The notes under the pieces: model-generated
What the model was told of the DNA's origin: nothing
Databases searched by the model: none
Seen by the model: only the letters and a program-made list of their open reading frames with translations
Assembly (NCBI GenBank): GCA_016283355.1
Contig: JAEEMS010000005.1
Coordinates: 1-64,000, forward strand
From: Elusimicrobiaceae bacterium
GTDB lineage: Bacteria; Elusimicrobiota; Elusimicrobia; Elusimicrobiales; Elusimicrobiaceae
Length of the DNA stretch: 64,000 bases
Direction: 5' to 3'
Position numbers and translations under genes: made by a program
In this document: positions 1-10,700 of the stretch, piece after piece
Layout of the letters: each line of letters opens with the position of its first letter
Numbering within the stretch: the first letter of the stretch is position 1

Positions 1-510
1 AAAGCCGTACTGGCACAACGGGTTGACAATCCCTATGTGGACGAAGAAATCAATCGATTGCGCAATATTTTTTCCGGATATACTTTTTATAGTAACAACG
101 AGTATAAACCATTTTTTGCGTGCATGCGTTGGTTGAAAAAGAAACACATGTTAGGCATTCTGTTTGACCAAAATGTAATTTCCGGAGAAATATGGCTTCC
201 TTTTATGGGGAGGATTTGTGCCTGGTCTCCCATTACCGCTCTATTGTCAATCAAAATGCAGGTGCCCGTTTTCCCGGTAAAAGTAACCCGTGACCACGCG
301 GGAATTTTAACTTGTGAAATTTTGGATCCGCTTACTCCCCCCACACAATACAGTATTGATAATGTGCGCCAATTTACTAAAATACTGGTAGGGTATTACG
401 AAGCATGGATGCGGGAAAATCCCGCCTCTTGGTTGTGGGCACACAATCGTTGGAAACGTGAAGAAGAAGGGAAGCGTTACCTGGCCGAACATCCCAAGGA
501 AACTGTATGA
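1..510 (+). CDS. lipid A (lysophospholipid) acyltransferase, LpxL/HtrB family, 5'-truncated by window edge
   Basis: The frame is open from base 1, so only the last 169 residues are visible and the start lies outside the window. The family transfers a secondary acyl chain onto Kdo-lipid A at the inner membrane. The visible part has the C-terminal LpxL hallmarks: an FDQN segment followed by a WLPFMG stretch (FAPDQ...PFFG in relatives), a PVFPVK strand, and the terminal PASWLWAHNRWK signature. The catalytic HX4D motif would be upstream of the window. The stop overlaps the gmhB start (ATGA), so the genes are translationally coupled in an LPS-core operon. The acyl-chain position acylated cannot be told. 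Confidence 0.85.
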   Translation, partial: KAVLAQRVDNPYVDEEINRLRNIFSGYTFYSNNEYKPFFACMRWLKKKHMLGILFDQNVISGEIWLPFMGRICAWSPITALLSIKMQVPVFPVKVTRDHAGILTCEILDPLTPPTQYSIDNVRQFTKILVGYYEAWMRENPASWLWAHNRWKREEEGKRYLAEHPKETV

Positions 511-1058
511 TTAAAGCCGTATTTTTAGACAGAGACGGAACAATAATTGAAGAAAAACCGGGCGTATATCTTTCCGATCCCGAAAAAGTCCGACTCTATA
601 AAAGTACACTCCCGGCCTTACGTTTATTAAAACAAAATGGGTTCAAATTGTTCCTCGTATCCAACCAATCCGGAATTGGCCGCGGTTATTTTACGGAAAA
701 AGAAGTCAACCGGGTGCATGCACGGCTAAAACAACTTTTACGCCCTGTTCGCTTGGAAGAAATTGTGTTTTGCCCGCACGCACCGGAAGATAACTGCTCC
801 TGCCGTAAACCTCACCCGCAAATGGGGAATTATTTAATTCAAAAGTATCATATTACACCCTCGGCCTCTTATATGATTGGGGATAAAAAAGCCGATGTTG
901 AATTTGGCCATGCGTTGGGATGTAAATCTATTTTGGTCACAACGGCCAACGGTAAAAAACATCTACAAAAATATCCACAATTGCAGCCGGAAAAAGTGGC
1001 CAACAATTTACTCAATGCAGCACGTTTTATCGTAAAAGATTCAGGGGAGAACGTATGA
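507..1058 (+). CDS. gmhB: D-glycero-beta-D-manno-heptose 1,7-bisphosphate 7-phosphatase
   Basis: HAD-superfamily phosphatase of 183 aa that removes the 7-phosphate of heptose-1,7-bisphosphate in ADP-heptose synthesis for the LPS inner core. The N-terminus carries the nucleophile motif DRDGT (residues 8-12). SNQSGIGRG is motif II. The zinc-loop cysteines are in CPHAPEDNCSCRKPHP (about residues 92-107), which separates GmhB from generic histidinol phosphatases. GDKKAD is the acidic motif III. The start overlaps the acyltransferase stop by 4 nt and the stop overlaps the next gene's ATG by 4 nt, so this is the middle of a tight operon with the heptose kinase two genes on. Length is normal. Confidence 0.92.
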   Translation: MIKAVFLDRDGTIIEEKPGVYLSDPEKVRLYKSTLPALRLLKQNGFKLFLVSNQSGIGRGYFTEKEVNRVHARLKQLLRPVRLEEIVFCPHAPEDNCSCRKPHPQMGNYLIQKYHITPSASYMIGDKKADVEFGHALGCKSILVTTANGKKHLQKYPQLQPEKVANNLLNAARFIVKDSGENV

Positions 1059-2206
1059 AAAAATTTTGTATCGTATGGGCAAGTTGTTTTCTACTGGTGG
1101 CAGGGTGTTGTTACTGCCAAAAAGAAACAGATGTTATGACAGAAATAATTTCCCAAACACAACCAGAAAATTCCCCGCTTGGTCAGGATCTTTCCGCTAG
1201 TAAAACACAAACAACGATACCCGAAATTTCTACCCCTGCCGTTGCCACAACCTCAGCACCATCTTTCGCCAAAGAAAAGGAATCGGTTGATACTACCGAT
1301 AAAAAAATTGTCCCTTCGCAAAAAACAGCTGCCTCCCCGGAAGAAACAACCTCTGTCTTTGACGTAGCCGCTGCCCAACAATTAATTGAGCAAAAACGGT
1401 CTGCTCAAACGCTTCAAACACCGCAAGCAGATAAAGCCGTATTTAAAAACGAAAATCTTATTTCCACCAACAACCGTTTACTCGGTCCGTTGGCCTATGA
1501 ACCTGTAGTGCAAACCCCAACGGTCGCCCCTTGGAGCCAGGAAGAATTAAAATACGGGGTTTATTATTCCTTTGTCAAAGCGGGAACGGCATACATTAAA
1601 AACCGCGGGCTTGTTACTTTGGGAGATAAACAAGCTTATTTAATTCAAACAACGGCATTCTCTGCTTCCGTTATAGATTCCGTTTTCAAAGTGAGGGATG
1701 TGAACTACTCATGGATAGATACGCGAAATTTTACTTCCTGGGGATATACTCAAAGTTTACGGGAAGGAAATTACGTACGTGACGAATGGGTGATATTTGA
1801 TGATGCGCACCACCGCTACTACGGGGAAGTAAAAAAGAAAAAAGAACCCCGGACCATCGCAGGGGAAATGACTATTCCCGTATTAGATGTGCTTTCTTCC
1901 CTTTATTATGTACGCGCACAAAAATTGGAAGTGGGAAAAGACATTATTTTTGATATCATTAACCGAGAAGAACAATATCCTTTGGTTGTAAAAGTAACCG
2001 GGAAAGAAACGGTTAAAACCGCCGCCGGGAAATTTAATTGCTTTGTAGTAGAGCCGCAATTTAGGGGCGAAGGAATCTTTGTAAGTAAAGGAAAAAGTTT
2101 AAAAGTATGGCTCACAGACGATAAATACAAAATGCCAATCAAAATGCAAACGGAAGTATTTATCGGCAGTGTGTCGGCCGAATTATTGGAGTATAAACGG
2201 AACTAG
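1055..2206 (+). CDS. DUF3108-type lipoprotein of unknown function
   Basis: 383 aa. The N-terminus is a lipoprotein signal with lipobox VAGC (Cys18), so the protein should be lipid-anchored. Residues ~25-150 are a Thr/Ser/Pro/Lys-rich low-complexity linker. The C-terminal ~230 residues match the DUF3108 pattern: YYSFVKAGTAYIK, a KVRDVNYSWID block, an EWVIFDDAHHRYY block and a late FNCFVVEP strand. DUF3108 proteins are beta-rich envelope proteins without an assigned reaction. The start overlaps gmhB (ATGA), and a GGGAGGA site 7 nt downstream serves the next gene. Its place between heptose genes suggests an envelope or LPS role, but that is context only. Confidence 0.75.
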   Translation: MKKFCIVWASCFLLVAGCCYCQKETDVMTEIISQTQPENSPLGQDLSASKTQTTIPEISTPAVATTSAPSFAKEKESVDTTDKKIVPSQKTAASPEETTSVFDVAAAQQLIEQKRSAQTLQTPQADKAVFKNENLISTNNRLLGPLAYEPVVQTPTVAPWSQEELKYGVYYSFVKAGTAYIKNRGLVTLGDKQAYLIQTTAFSASVIDSVFKVRDVNYSWIDTRNFTSWGYTQSLREGNYVRDEWVIFDDAHHRYYGEVKKKKEPRTIAGEMTIPVLDVLSSLYYVRAQKLEVGKDIIFDIINREEQYPLVVKVTGKETVKTAAGKFNCFVVEPQFRGEGIFVSKGKSLKVWLTDDKYKMPIKMQTEVFIGSVSAELLEYKRN

Positions 2207-2215
2207 GGAGGAATT

Positions 2216-3202
2216 ATGACAAACCAGGTAAAGCGTTTCAAAAGCATTTTAAAAAATTTTAATAATAAAAAAATTATCGTTATCGGGGATATTATGCTGG
2301 ACCATTTTATAAAAGGGGCCGTATCGCGCATCTCCCCGGAGGCCCCGGTACCTGTTGTAGCCGTCAATAAAGAATTCTATGTAGCCGGCGGTGCGGGGAA
2401 TGTGGCCGTCAATTTGGCCGCTTTGGGCGCTAAACCCGTGATGATTTCCGTAATCGGGCAAGACCTGGGCGGCGAAATGTTAAAAGATTATTTAAAAGAA
2501 CACGGTGCTATCACGGATACCATTTCTACGGATCCTTCCCGGCCGACCACGCAAAAAATTCGCGTGATGGCAGAACAACAGCAAATTGTCCGTTATGACC
2601 GTGAAAGCAAACATATTATCTCCCCCGCCATCGCACAAGAATGTATGCGCAATTTGGAACGGGAAATCAAAACGGCCAAAGGGGTTATTTTATCCGATTA
2701 CGGGAAAGGAATGCTCAGCGATCGCAACATCAAAGAAATCATTGAAAAATGCCGCAAACATAAAATCCCGGTATGTGTAGATCCGAAACTCGACAATTTC
2801 AAAAAATACAAAAACATTACCTGTATGACACCCAATACAAAAGAAGCGTGGGAAGGGGTGGGACAGACACCCAAACCGGGAGAGGAAGCCATTGAAAAAC
2901 TGGGACACAAAATTTTAAAAATGCTTAATGCTCAATCCATTTTGATTACCCGCAGCGCAGACGGAATGAGCTTGTTTGAAAAAGGAAAGAAAAAACCTAC
3001 TACCATTCGCGCTACGGCGAAAGAAGTGTACGATGTCACCGGTGCCGGCGATACGGTTATTTCCGTCTTTACCTTGGCACTCGCGGCAGGAGCTACGTTA
3101 CAGGAAGCGGCGGTATTGTCTAACTTTGCCGGCGGCATTGTGGTAGAAAAATCCGGTACCGCCACTACCACCCAACAAGAACTTTTAGGAGTACTAAAAT
3201 GA
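2216..3202 (+). CDS. D-glycero-beta-D-manno-heptose-7-phosphate kinase (HldE1/RfaE1 domain alone)
   Basis: 328-aa PfkB/ribokinase-fold sugar kinase that makes heptose-1,7-bisphosphate, the substrate of the gmhB product two genes upstream. Visible motifs are GDIMLDHFIKG at the N-terminus, the substrate-binding GGAGNVAVNLAALGA loop (~residues 59-73) and the catalytic DVTGAGDTV anion-hole motif (~residues 273-281). It has no C-terminal cytidylyltransferase domain, unlike fused E. coli HldE, so the adenylyltransferase must be encoded elsewhere. The ATG follows a strong GGGAGGA site. The stop overlaps the kdsB ATG (ATGA). Confidence 0.9.
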   Translation: MTNQVKRFKSILKNFNNKKIIVIGDIMLDHFIKGAVSRISPEAPVPVVAVNKEFYVAGGAGNVAVNLAALGAKPVMISVIGQDLGGEMLKDYLKEHGAITDTISTDPSRPTTQKIRVMAEQQQIVRYDRESKHIISPAIAQECMRNLEREIKTAKGVILSDYGKGMLSDRNIKEIIEKCRKHKIPVCVDPKLDNFKKYKNITCMTPNTKEAWEGVGQTPKPGEEAIEKLGHKILKMLNAQSILITRSADGMSLFEKGKKKPTTIRATAKEVYDVTGAGDTVISVFTLALAAGATLQEAAVLSNFAGGIVVEKSGTATTTQQELLGVLK

Positions 3203-3942
3203 ACGATGTTTTAATTGTAATCCCAGCCCGTTATGGTTCTTCCCGTTTACCGGGGAAAATGCTAAAAACAATTGCCGGGAAACCGGTTATTCAGCATGTT
3301 TACGAAGCATGTAAAAAGGCCAACGTGGGCGAAGTATTTATCGCAACGGAAAACCAAATTGTGGTGGATGCTGTAGCCAAATTCGGCGCAACAGCCGTAC
3401 TAACCAGTGAGAACTGCCAAAGCGGGACCGATCGTATTTTTGAAGTGGCAAAAAATCGCCCGGAACCTTTTATTATCAATGTGCAAGGGGATGAACCTTT
3501 CATCCTGCCTTCTACCGTGGCTGCTATTGCCACACTTCTGCGCAATGATTCCACTTGTGATATTGCCACCGCGGTAGCTCCCACACTGGACCCGAAAAAA
3601 ATAGATAATCCCAATTGTGTCAAAGCCGTTTTAGCCAAGGATGGAAGAGCCCTTTATTTTTCCCGCTCCCGTGTACCATTTAAACGGGAAATAACCCCGG
3701 AAAACGAAAATGTCCCCTATTGGCAACACAGCGGTATTTACGGATACCGTCGTGCATCCTTGGAAAGATTTGTCACATTACCCCCCAGCCCCCTGGAGCA
3801 ATTGGAAAAATTAGAGCAATTGCGGGCGCTTGAGGACGGAATGGCAATTAAATGCGTACAAATTAAAGGGGCCGGACCGGCTATCGATACAGCCGATGAT
3901 TTGCGCGCAGCCGAATTTTATTTTAAACAAATAAATGCCTGA
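3199..3942 (+). CDS. kdsB: 3-deoxy-manno-octulosonate cytidylyltransferase (CMP-Kdo synthetase)
   Basis: 247 aa, the normal length. The enzyme activates Kdo with CTP for lipid A assembly. It has the N-terminal nucleotide-binding PARYGSSRLPGK motif, NVQGDEPF in the middle and YFSRSRVPF after it, all diagnostic of KdsB; the C-terminal segment holds AIDTADDL. It is coupled to the heptose kinase by an ATGA overlap. The next gene, 40 nt on, makes its co-substrate CTP, so substrate supply and Kdo activation are transcribed together. Confidence 0.95.
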   Translation: MNDVLIVIPARYGSSRLPGKMLKTIAGKPVIQHVYEACKKANVGEVFIATENQIVVDAVAKFGATAVLTSENCQSGTDRIFEVAKNRPEPFIINVQGDEPFILPSTVAAIATLLRNDSTCDIATAVAPTLDPKKIDNPNCVKAVLAKDGRALYFSRSRVPFKREITPENENVPYWQHSGIYGYRRASLERFVTLPPSPLEQLEKLEQLRALEDGMAIKCVQIKGAGPAIDTADDLRAAEFYFKQINA

Positions 3943-3982
3943 TACCGGATTTCGGTTATTAGGTTTTTAAAAGGAGAAATAT

Positions 3983-5572
3983 ATGTCTAAATTTATTATT
4001 ATTACCGGCGGGGTAGTAAGCTCGCTGGGCAAAGGAATTTCCGGAGCCAGTATCGGCAAACTGTTGCAGCTCAACGGGTTGCGTGTCAATATGATTAAAT
4101 GCGACCCCTATATTAACGTGGATCCGGGAACGATGTCCCCTTATCAACACGGAGAAGTGTTTGTAACGACCGACGGAGCCGAAGCGGATTTGGACTTGGG
4201 GCACTACGAACGGTTCCTGGATGTTACCATGACGCGGGCCAACACCAATACGGCCGGCAGTATTTATCAAACCGTTATTGACAAAGAACGCCGCGGGGAA
4301 TATTTGGGCTCCACCGTACAGGTTATTCCCCACATTACCAACGAAATCAAAAAACGTTTTACAGCATTTGAAAACGAAGTGGACGTTTCCATTATCGAAA
4401 TCGGCGGTACAGTCGGTGATATTGAATCTTTACCGTTTTTGGAAGCAGCCCGCCAACTTTGTTTGGAAAAAGGACCCGACAATGTAATTTCCGTACACGT
4501 TACGCTGATTCCTTACATTGCCGTTGCGCAAGAACTTAAAACAAAACCGACGCAACACTCCGTCAACAAACTGCGCGAAGTGGGAATTGCGCCCAGCATG
4601 ATTATTTGCCGGACCGAAAAACCCATCAGTCAACATTTGAAAGAAAAAATATCACTCTTTTGCAGTGTGCCGGCCGAAGCCGTCATCGAATGTGCGGACG
4701 CAAAGTCCATTTATCACGTACCGGAAATGTTTTACAAACAAGGAGTGGATAAAAAAATCATCAAATTATTGGGCCTTCATCCCACGAAAGAAGTGGACCC
4801 GCAATGGTTCGAATTTTTTGATAAGGCCATGACGCCTTCCAAATCTGTGCGTATTGCAATTGCCGGGAAATATTCCGAATTGCAAGATGCATACAAATCC
4901 GTTAACGAGGCCTTACGCCATGCCGGCATGAACAATGATTGCAAAGTGGAGATTGTCTACATCAATACCGAAAAAGACAATGTGGAAGAAAAATTGGCTA
5001 ATGTGGACGGAGTTTTGATCCCAGGCGGCTTTGGGACACGCGGTATTGAAGGAAAAATCGATACCGTCAAATATGCCCGCGAAAACAAAAAACCGTTTTT
5101 AGGTATTTGTGTGGGAATGCAATGTGCCGTGATAGAAGCGGCACGCAACCTGTGTGGTCTGCACGGGGCCAATTCCACCGAATTTGACCCTACGACGAAG
5201 GACCCGGTAGTAGATTTAACCCCCCAACAGAAAAACGTTGTGTATAAAGGCGGAACAATGCGTCTTGGTAATTACACCGCAGATTTAAAAGAAGGGTCAT
5301 TGGCACGCCGTCTCTACGGAAAAGATCAAATTGTAGAACGTCACCGCCACCGCTACGAATTGAATCCCAATTACGTAAAACAATTGGCAGAGGCCGGTTT
5401 AAAAGTATCCGGTTGGCACGAAGGCGTACTCCCGGAAATTGTAGAACGGGAAGATCATCCTTACTTTATTGCGGGCCAATTCCACCCGGAATTTGGTTCC
5501 CGCCCCATGCGCCCTCATCCGTTGTTTGACGGGTTGATAAAAGCCAGTTTAAAGCAGAAAGAAAGCAACTAA
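3983..5572 (+). CDS. pyrG: CTP synthase
   Basis: 529 aa. It converts UTP to CTP with glutamine-derived ammonia. The N-terminal synthetase domain starts with the family signature FIIITGGVVSSLGKG (P-loop), followed by KCDPYINVDPGTMSPYQHGEV. The C-terminal class I glutamine amidotransferase domain has the PGGFGTRG loop, the nucleophile elbow GICVGMQ (Cys) and the His/Glu pair in FHPEFGSRP. The start follows an AAGGAGA site. pyrG following kdsB is seen in many diderms, since KdsB uses CTP. A perfect inverted repeat ends the operon. Confidence 0.97.
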   Translation: MSKFIIITGGVVSSLGKGISGASIGKLLQLNGLRVNMIKCDPYINVDPGTMSPYQHGEVFVTTDGAEADLDLGHYERFLDVTMTRANTNTAGSIYQTVIDKERRGEYLGSTVQVIPHITNEIKKRFTAFENEVDVSIIEIGGTVGDIESLPFLEAARQLCLEKGPDNVISVHVTLIPYIAVAQELKTKPTQHSVNKLREVGIAPSMIICRTEKPISQHLKEKISLFCSVPAEAVIECADAKSIYHVPEMFYKQGVDKKIIKLLGLHPTKEVDPQWFEFFDKAMTPSKSVRIAIAGKYSELQDAYKSVNEALRHAGMNNDCKVEIVYINTEKDNVEEKLANVDGVLIPGGFGTRGIEGKIDTVKYARENKKPFLGICVGMQCAVIEAARNLCGLHGANSTEFDPTTKDPVVDLTPQQKNVVYKGGTMRLGNYTADLKEGSLARRLYGKDQIVERHRHRYELNPNYVKQLAEAGLKVSGWHEGVLPEIVEREDHPYFIAGQFHPEFGSRPMRPHPLFDGLIKASLKQKESN

Positions 5573-5582
5573 AGCAACTTAA

Positions 5583-5624
5583 AAAATACAAAGGACCTAC
5601 AAAATTGTAGGTCCTTTGTATTTT
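5583..5624. terminator. bidirectional terminator between pyrG and pbpC
   Basis: Two perfect 20-nt arms (5583-5602 and 5605-5624) are separated by 2 nt. The A/T outer ends give a U-tract in both directions. It lies between convergent genes. Confidence 0.9.
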
Positions 5625-5634
5625 CAGAAAAACA

Positions 5635-7737
5635 CTAAGGTAAAACTTCAAAAGAAACTTGTTGAGTTTGTGCGTTACAGGAAACGGATAATTGGTATTT
5701 CCCAACGGAAAGTGGCCAGAAAAAGCGGCAAGCGGTTTGCGGTAATTTTTTGCCATTTAATTTCCAAACGCATTGGCTTGATGGACAAACGGCCTCTATT
5801 TTGAGTTGTTGGGAAGCCCGTATTACAGCAGGATCAATTTTATAAATATCCCCCTGCGTAGGCGACACAATACGCATTTGCCCCTCCGTATTTTGATGTT
5901 TGCCGTCACACACTTCAGGGACATACGCTGCATTGAAAACTTCTTCTCGGCGGTGCGTACATGTTTTGCCCGCCAAGAGCCCACTATCCGCGCACACACT
6001 GTGGCGCACCACATTAGAAGGTATTTCAAACGGAGCGGAAGGATATTTCTGTTGCATAAAAAGGGCAACTTCATGCAAAATAGGCCCGGCACCGGTAATA
6101 CCAGAAACCTTTTGCATGGAGGTAGCATTAAAATTGCCGGTCCACACACCGATTGTCCAACGGGAGGTATACCCTATGGCCCAATTATCTTTATAATCTT
6201 TGGAGGTACCCGTTTTGGCCGCAAATTCAAACGGTAACGATAACGGTGAATTCAATCCAAACGCCTCCGTACGGGCTTGATTATCCTTGAGAATATCCGT
6301 AATTAAATAAGCCGTTTGCGGACTCAACAAACGCACCGGATGCCCCGGCATGAATACAGCGGGTTGCTGCGCCAAACGTAACGGTTTCCACTCGCCCAAA
6401 CGAGCCAGCGAAGCATAAACATTGGTTAACTCCAACAAGCGCACTTCCCCGTTCCCCAGAGCCAATCCCAAACCATAAAAATCGGCATTTTTATTTAACG
6501 AAGAAAGGCCCGCCTTATGCAACCAGGCCAATAAATTTTCTACCCCTACTTTTTCGGTGGCTTTTACGGCCGGAATATTATAAGAGTTCCCCAACGCACT
6601 GCGAACGGAAACCCAACCGTGAAAAGAGTCATCGTAATTACGCGGCCGAAAACCGTCATCAAAAAAGGTATCTTTGTCCTCTATCAATGTAGAGGGCGTG
6701 AATTTCCCTGTTTCAAAGCCAAGCCCGTACACAAACGGTTTTAACGCGGAACCCGGTTGGCGCAACGCCCGCACCCCGTCCACCTGACCCTGATTTTTTT
6801 TGTCTCGGAAATCAGCCGACCCCACATATGACAAAATAGCGCCACTTAAATTATCAATAATCACTACGGCTGCGTTGGTAACGTTTTCTTGTGTTAAACG
6901 GTCAATTTGTGTTTTGACCGTTGTTTGGACAAAATTTTGCAATTCTTGGTCCAACGTCGTGTAAACAAAAGTTTCTTGTGCAGGCAGAAAAGGAAGCGCA
7001 AATGTCAAAAAGTGCGGAGCCGCAAACGGACGAGAGGATTTTTCCAACGTGATTTTTTCATTTAACGCAAGTTGATAAAGTTCCTCATCTATCATTCCCT
7101 CTTCTTGCATTCGCTTTAAAACATAATCGCGCCGTTGTAAAGCACGCGCAAAATGTTTGAGCGGATTGTAATAAGTAGGAGATTTAATCAGACCCACTAA
7201 AAAAGCGGCCTGCGACGGAGAAAGCATCCCCGAAGAACGGTTAAAGTAAAAACGGCTGGCGGCCTCCACCCCTTGGTTAAGATTGCCCAATTCCACCCGG
7301 TTAAAATATTGTTCCAAAATTTCTTCTTTGGTTTGTTGACGCTCGGTAAGCAACGCTTGCCCGGCTTCCGTTATCTTTCCCCATAGGTTTTTAGGACGGG
7401 GCTCCAAGGTACGTACCAGTTGTTGGGTAATGGTTGAAGCGCCCGATACAACACTGCCTTCTTTTGTATTTTGCCATAAGGCGCGCAAAACAGCTGCAGT
7501 GTCCACCCCACTGTGAGCGAAAAACCGTTTATCTTCCGCCGCCACCGCAGCCGCTATCAACCAGGGAGAAATTTCTTGTAACGGCACTTCAATGGCATGC
7601 GTTTTATTAGAGGATAATAACCCGCGCAACATTACACCGTGCCGGTCATAAAATTGGCGTGAGGGATGAAATGTTTTTTCTCCCCCCCACGCCAAAAACG
7701 AAGAACAAAGGATTACTCCCGTAAGCAGTATGCGCAT
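5635..7737 (-). CDS. pbpC: penicillin-binding protein 1C (glycosyltransferase/transpeptidase)
   Basis: 700 aa. It is an inner-membrane bifunctional peptidoglycan synthase of the PbpC subfamily. An N-terminal signal/anchor precedes the GT51 domain, with catalytic Glu68 in EDKRFFAHSG. The transpeptidase domain has S330-x-x-K333 (SALK), the S385YN triad and K508TGT. The last ~90 residues fit the PBP1C C-terminal domain and hold paired cysteines. The start overlaps the stop of the upstream alpha-2-macroglobulin gene (TAATG), so the two are co-translated. This pairing is widespread in diderms; the macroglobulin is thought to protect the periplasm while PbpC repairs the wall. All catalytic residues are present. 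Confidence 0.95.
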   Translation of the reverse strand: MRILLTGVILCSSFLAWGGEKTFHPSRQFYDRHGVMLRGLLSSNKTHAIEVPLQEISPWLIAAAVAAEDKRFFAHSGVDTAAVLRALWQNTKEGSVVSGASTITQQLVRTLEPRPKNLWGKITEAGQALLTERQQTKEEILEQYFNRVELGNLNQGVEAASRFYFNRSSGMLSPSQAAFLVGLIKSPTYYNPLKHFARALQRRDYVLKRMQEEGMIDEELYQLALNEKITLEKSSRPFAAPHFLTFALPFLPAQETFVYTTLDQELQNFVQTTVKTQIDRLTQENVTNAAVVIIDNLSGAILSYVGSADFRDKKNQGQVDGVRALRQPGSALKPFVYGLGFETGKFTPSTLIEDKDTFFDDGFRPRNYDDSFHGWVSVRSALGNSYNIPAVKATEKVGVENLLAWLHKAGLSSLNKNADFYGLGLALGNGEVRLLELTNVYASLARLGEWKPLRLAQQPAVFMPGHPVRLLSPQTAYLITDILKDNQARTEAFGLNSPLSLPFEFAAKTGTSKDYKDNWAIGYTSRWTIGVWTGNFNATSMQKVSGITGAGPILHEVALFMQQKYPSAPFEIPSNVVRHSVCADSGLLAGKTCTHRREEVFNAAYVPEVCDGKHQNTEGQMRIVSPTQGDIYKIDPAVIRASQQLKIEAVCPSSQCVWKLNGKKLPQTACRFFWPLSVGKYQLSVSCNAQTQQVSFEVLP

Positions 7738-10700
7738 TATTGTACAACCATTACGGACGTGGTGTTGCGGCCAAAAACTTCCGGTGAATACATCTGGCTA
7801 ACCCAAGCCGCCGGATATCCGAATTCTCCGCGGACACGTGCCGCTACCGTATATGAGAACGTATGCGTGCCGGACGGTAACGAATCAGCGAAGGCAACGA
7901 TACGGTCGTCATATTGCTCGGTATGATTGAAAACAGAAGGTTGAGAGGAATCCTCGGTCAAATGGTCTTCCGTAGCCAATCGGGTAGAAACCAATTCAAA
8001 CCCCGCCGGAATAAAATCTTCCAACGCCACAAATGAACGTGAGGCGGAGGTAGTCACGGAAAGGGTTACTTTATACCGTTCCCCTGCCACAATTTGCTGT
8101 ACGGGGCGATCATCCAAGGTGGTAAGCAAACGTGTCAGTTGAAAACCGCTTCCGGCAGAACGTTTGTAGGAAGAGGGTGTGTAAGTTTGCCCAAGCGTAT
8201 AATAAAGGGTTCCTGCCCCGTTTTTGGTAATATCCAAACGCGTTTTAGGTTGGGAGCCGTATACCGTTGCAAAAGAAATCCGGGCGGATACTTCCTTTGT
8301 ACTGCGCCCTTGAAAGGAATGGGTTAAAAGGGCTTTTTCTCCTTGTACAATCGCCCCCTCAAAATGCGGTTCCTGACTCTCTTGCTTTTGGTAGTACGAC
8401 AACAGAGAACGTAGCACAAGCGCGTTGGTGCTTGTGTTTTTCCAATGCCCTTGCGCGTTGAGTTGTGTTAACAACCATGCTACCATTTGCGGGGCCGCAT
8501 CAAAAGATTTATTGTACTGTAACAAACTATCCAGCACCAAGGCCGTCACACCCACATTATCCAAATGCAAATAAGGCATTGTCGTCGCAACATCCACAAA
8601 AACAGTTGAGGAGTCATACACCAGGTGATTCAGTAACTGTTGCACCAAAGATTCCTGCTGTTGTTGCGGACGGTGGATCAGTATCGCTGTTTTGAGCAAA
8701 TAAGCATTGGCTGCCGTAGGCAACGAGGTCCGGTTTGCATACAATGTGTTAAATGTTCCTTCAACATTCTCCCCATATAATGCCAACACATACGCAATAT
8801 AGGAACGAACCACTTGCGTTTCTTCGTTCTCATAAGAATAATTGCGTATGGTTTCTTTTTCAAAAGCTTGTTTCAAATAGGAAATCGCTTTTTTAAGCAC
8901 TTCCTGCGGAACTTGGTATCCTTGTTGTTTCGCCAACGCACTCACTTCTAAACCGTAAGCGGTAACATACGGATCCGGCAGTGCGTTTTTCCAATATGAA
9001 AGTCCGCCTGTGGGATATTGATAAAGAGAGAGGTGCCCCAACACTTCTTGCGCCTGGGCGCGATTGGCTTTGGCAGATCCAAGGCCAAAACTTTCCACTA
9101 TTTTCTCTCCCGCAACCGTCGGAACAATTTTAGAAAGTTGTTGTTCCAAACAATCGTACGGATACGTCATTAGATAGAAAATTGCCCCTTGGATATTTAA
9201 AAGAGCCGTGGAAGCAAGAGACAAGTGAACTTCATTCTTGGCGGTAGGATCCGAATTTTCCGGTTTGGCAATTACTTCCTGTTTACGGGAAGAAACTGAG
9301 CCGTATAGCGCCAGAGTTTGCTGTTTTTCCACTTCACTCACCGCTAATTCCTGTTTAACGCCATCTGTTTCTTGTGCACCTTTAATCGTAAAAATGACCG
9401 TTGCTTTACCGGCTTGTGTGGCCTGGCACGTCCACGTTACTTCTTGTGTGCTTCCTTGAGGCACCTGCACGGTCCGCTCGGATTCGCCTTGCAACATAAG
9501 GGCTCCGCCGGTTTGCGCCGTTACTGTGAAATTTCCTTTTTTATCTTCGTAATTATGCACAATAGCCCCACATTGGAATGTGTCCCCTTTGCGGGCAAAA
9601 CGCGGTAAATTGGGTTGCACCATAACCGGTTTTGTAACAGCAATGCGCGTTTGGGCTTGTCCAAATTCCTGCTCCCGAACCGCCACTGCCATGATGCGGA
9701 ATTTAGTTAAGTTATCCGGCAGTGTAAATGACACCGTGCCACGGCCTTTTTCATCTGTCAAAACATTCGCTTTAAAATAAGGCGTAAATTGGAAATTGGA
9801 ACGGATATCTGTTCCTCCCAAAGCGGAAGATGCACTGCCGCCGCCACCGCGATTTTGGCCTTTTTCACCGAAATTACGTTGCCCGATGATAAAAGCGCGG
9901 TTGTCCATTGTAAATACGCTAAGCGGGCGGGAACCGTAAAAATAAGTAAACAAATCGGGCGTTTGATAATTGGTTAAATCCAAAATTCCTTCGTCTACTG
10001 CCATGACCGTTACTTCAGCCGGCACCGCTTTCCCTTGTACCTTGGTAGAGAGAGAGAGCGTTACTTTTTCGCCCGGACGGTATTTGGCATTATTGGCCGT
10101 AATATTGGTTTCTATTTTTTTGCCGGCAGGAATGACATTCAAATTTACATAACCGGCCTTTGCTTGCGGTTTCCCCAGGTCCAATTTATCTGTGACGGCT
10201 TTATCGGTGCGTCCTTGCACCATTACTACGCCAACATACACATTAGGTAAATAATTTTCTTTAATTTTGACCGGAATATAAGATGCGCCCCCTTTCACTT
10301 GTGTTACCCAGGCATCTAAAATACCTTCCCGTTCCACCGTTACAAGTGCCGTGGCATTTTCATAACCCGCTTCTACTTGTATACGAGCCGTTTGCCCTAC
10401 CTTATATTCATTCTTATTTTGTTTTAAGGTTAATAAATCATCGTCCCGTTGGCGCCAATAGGTATCTTTTTCCCCATGCACATAGACACTTTCCCCTCCA
10501 ATCACACGGTGACCCATTTCATCTGAGGAAGATAAACGTACATAGTAATTTCCTCCTTCCGGCGGAATAAATGTTAAAACGCCACCTTTCTTACCCACTT
10601 GAAGCACTTGCGTAGGCAACGGGATGGTTTCTTTCTCGCTTACCCACTCCAAACGCCCGGCCAAACTGACCTTGCGAATACTGAACCATTGCTCTTTATA

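Noticed and set aside
1055-2206. Second frame (1179-1367) inside the DUF3108 lipoprotein as a gene
   Set aside because: It is a Pro/Lys-rich shadow of the low-complexity linker.
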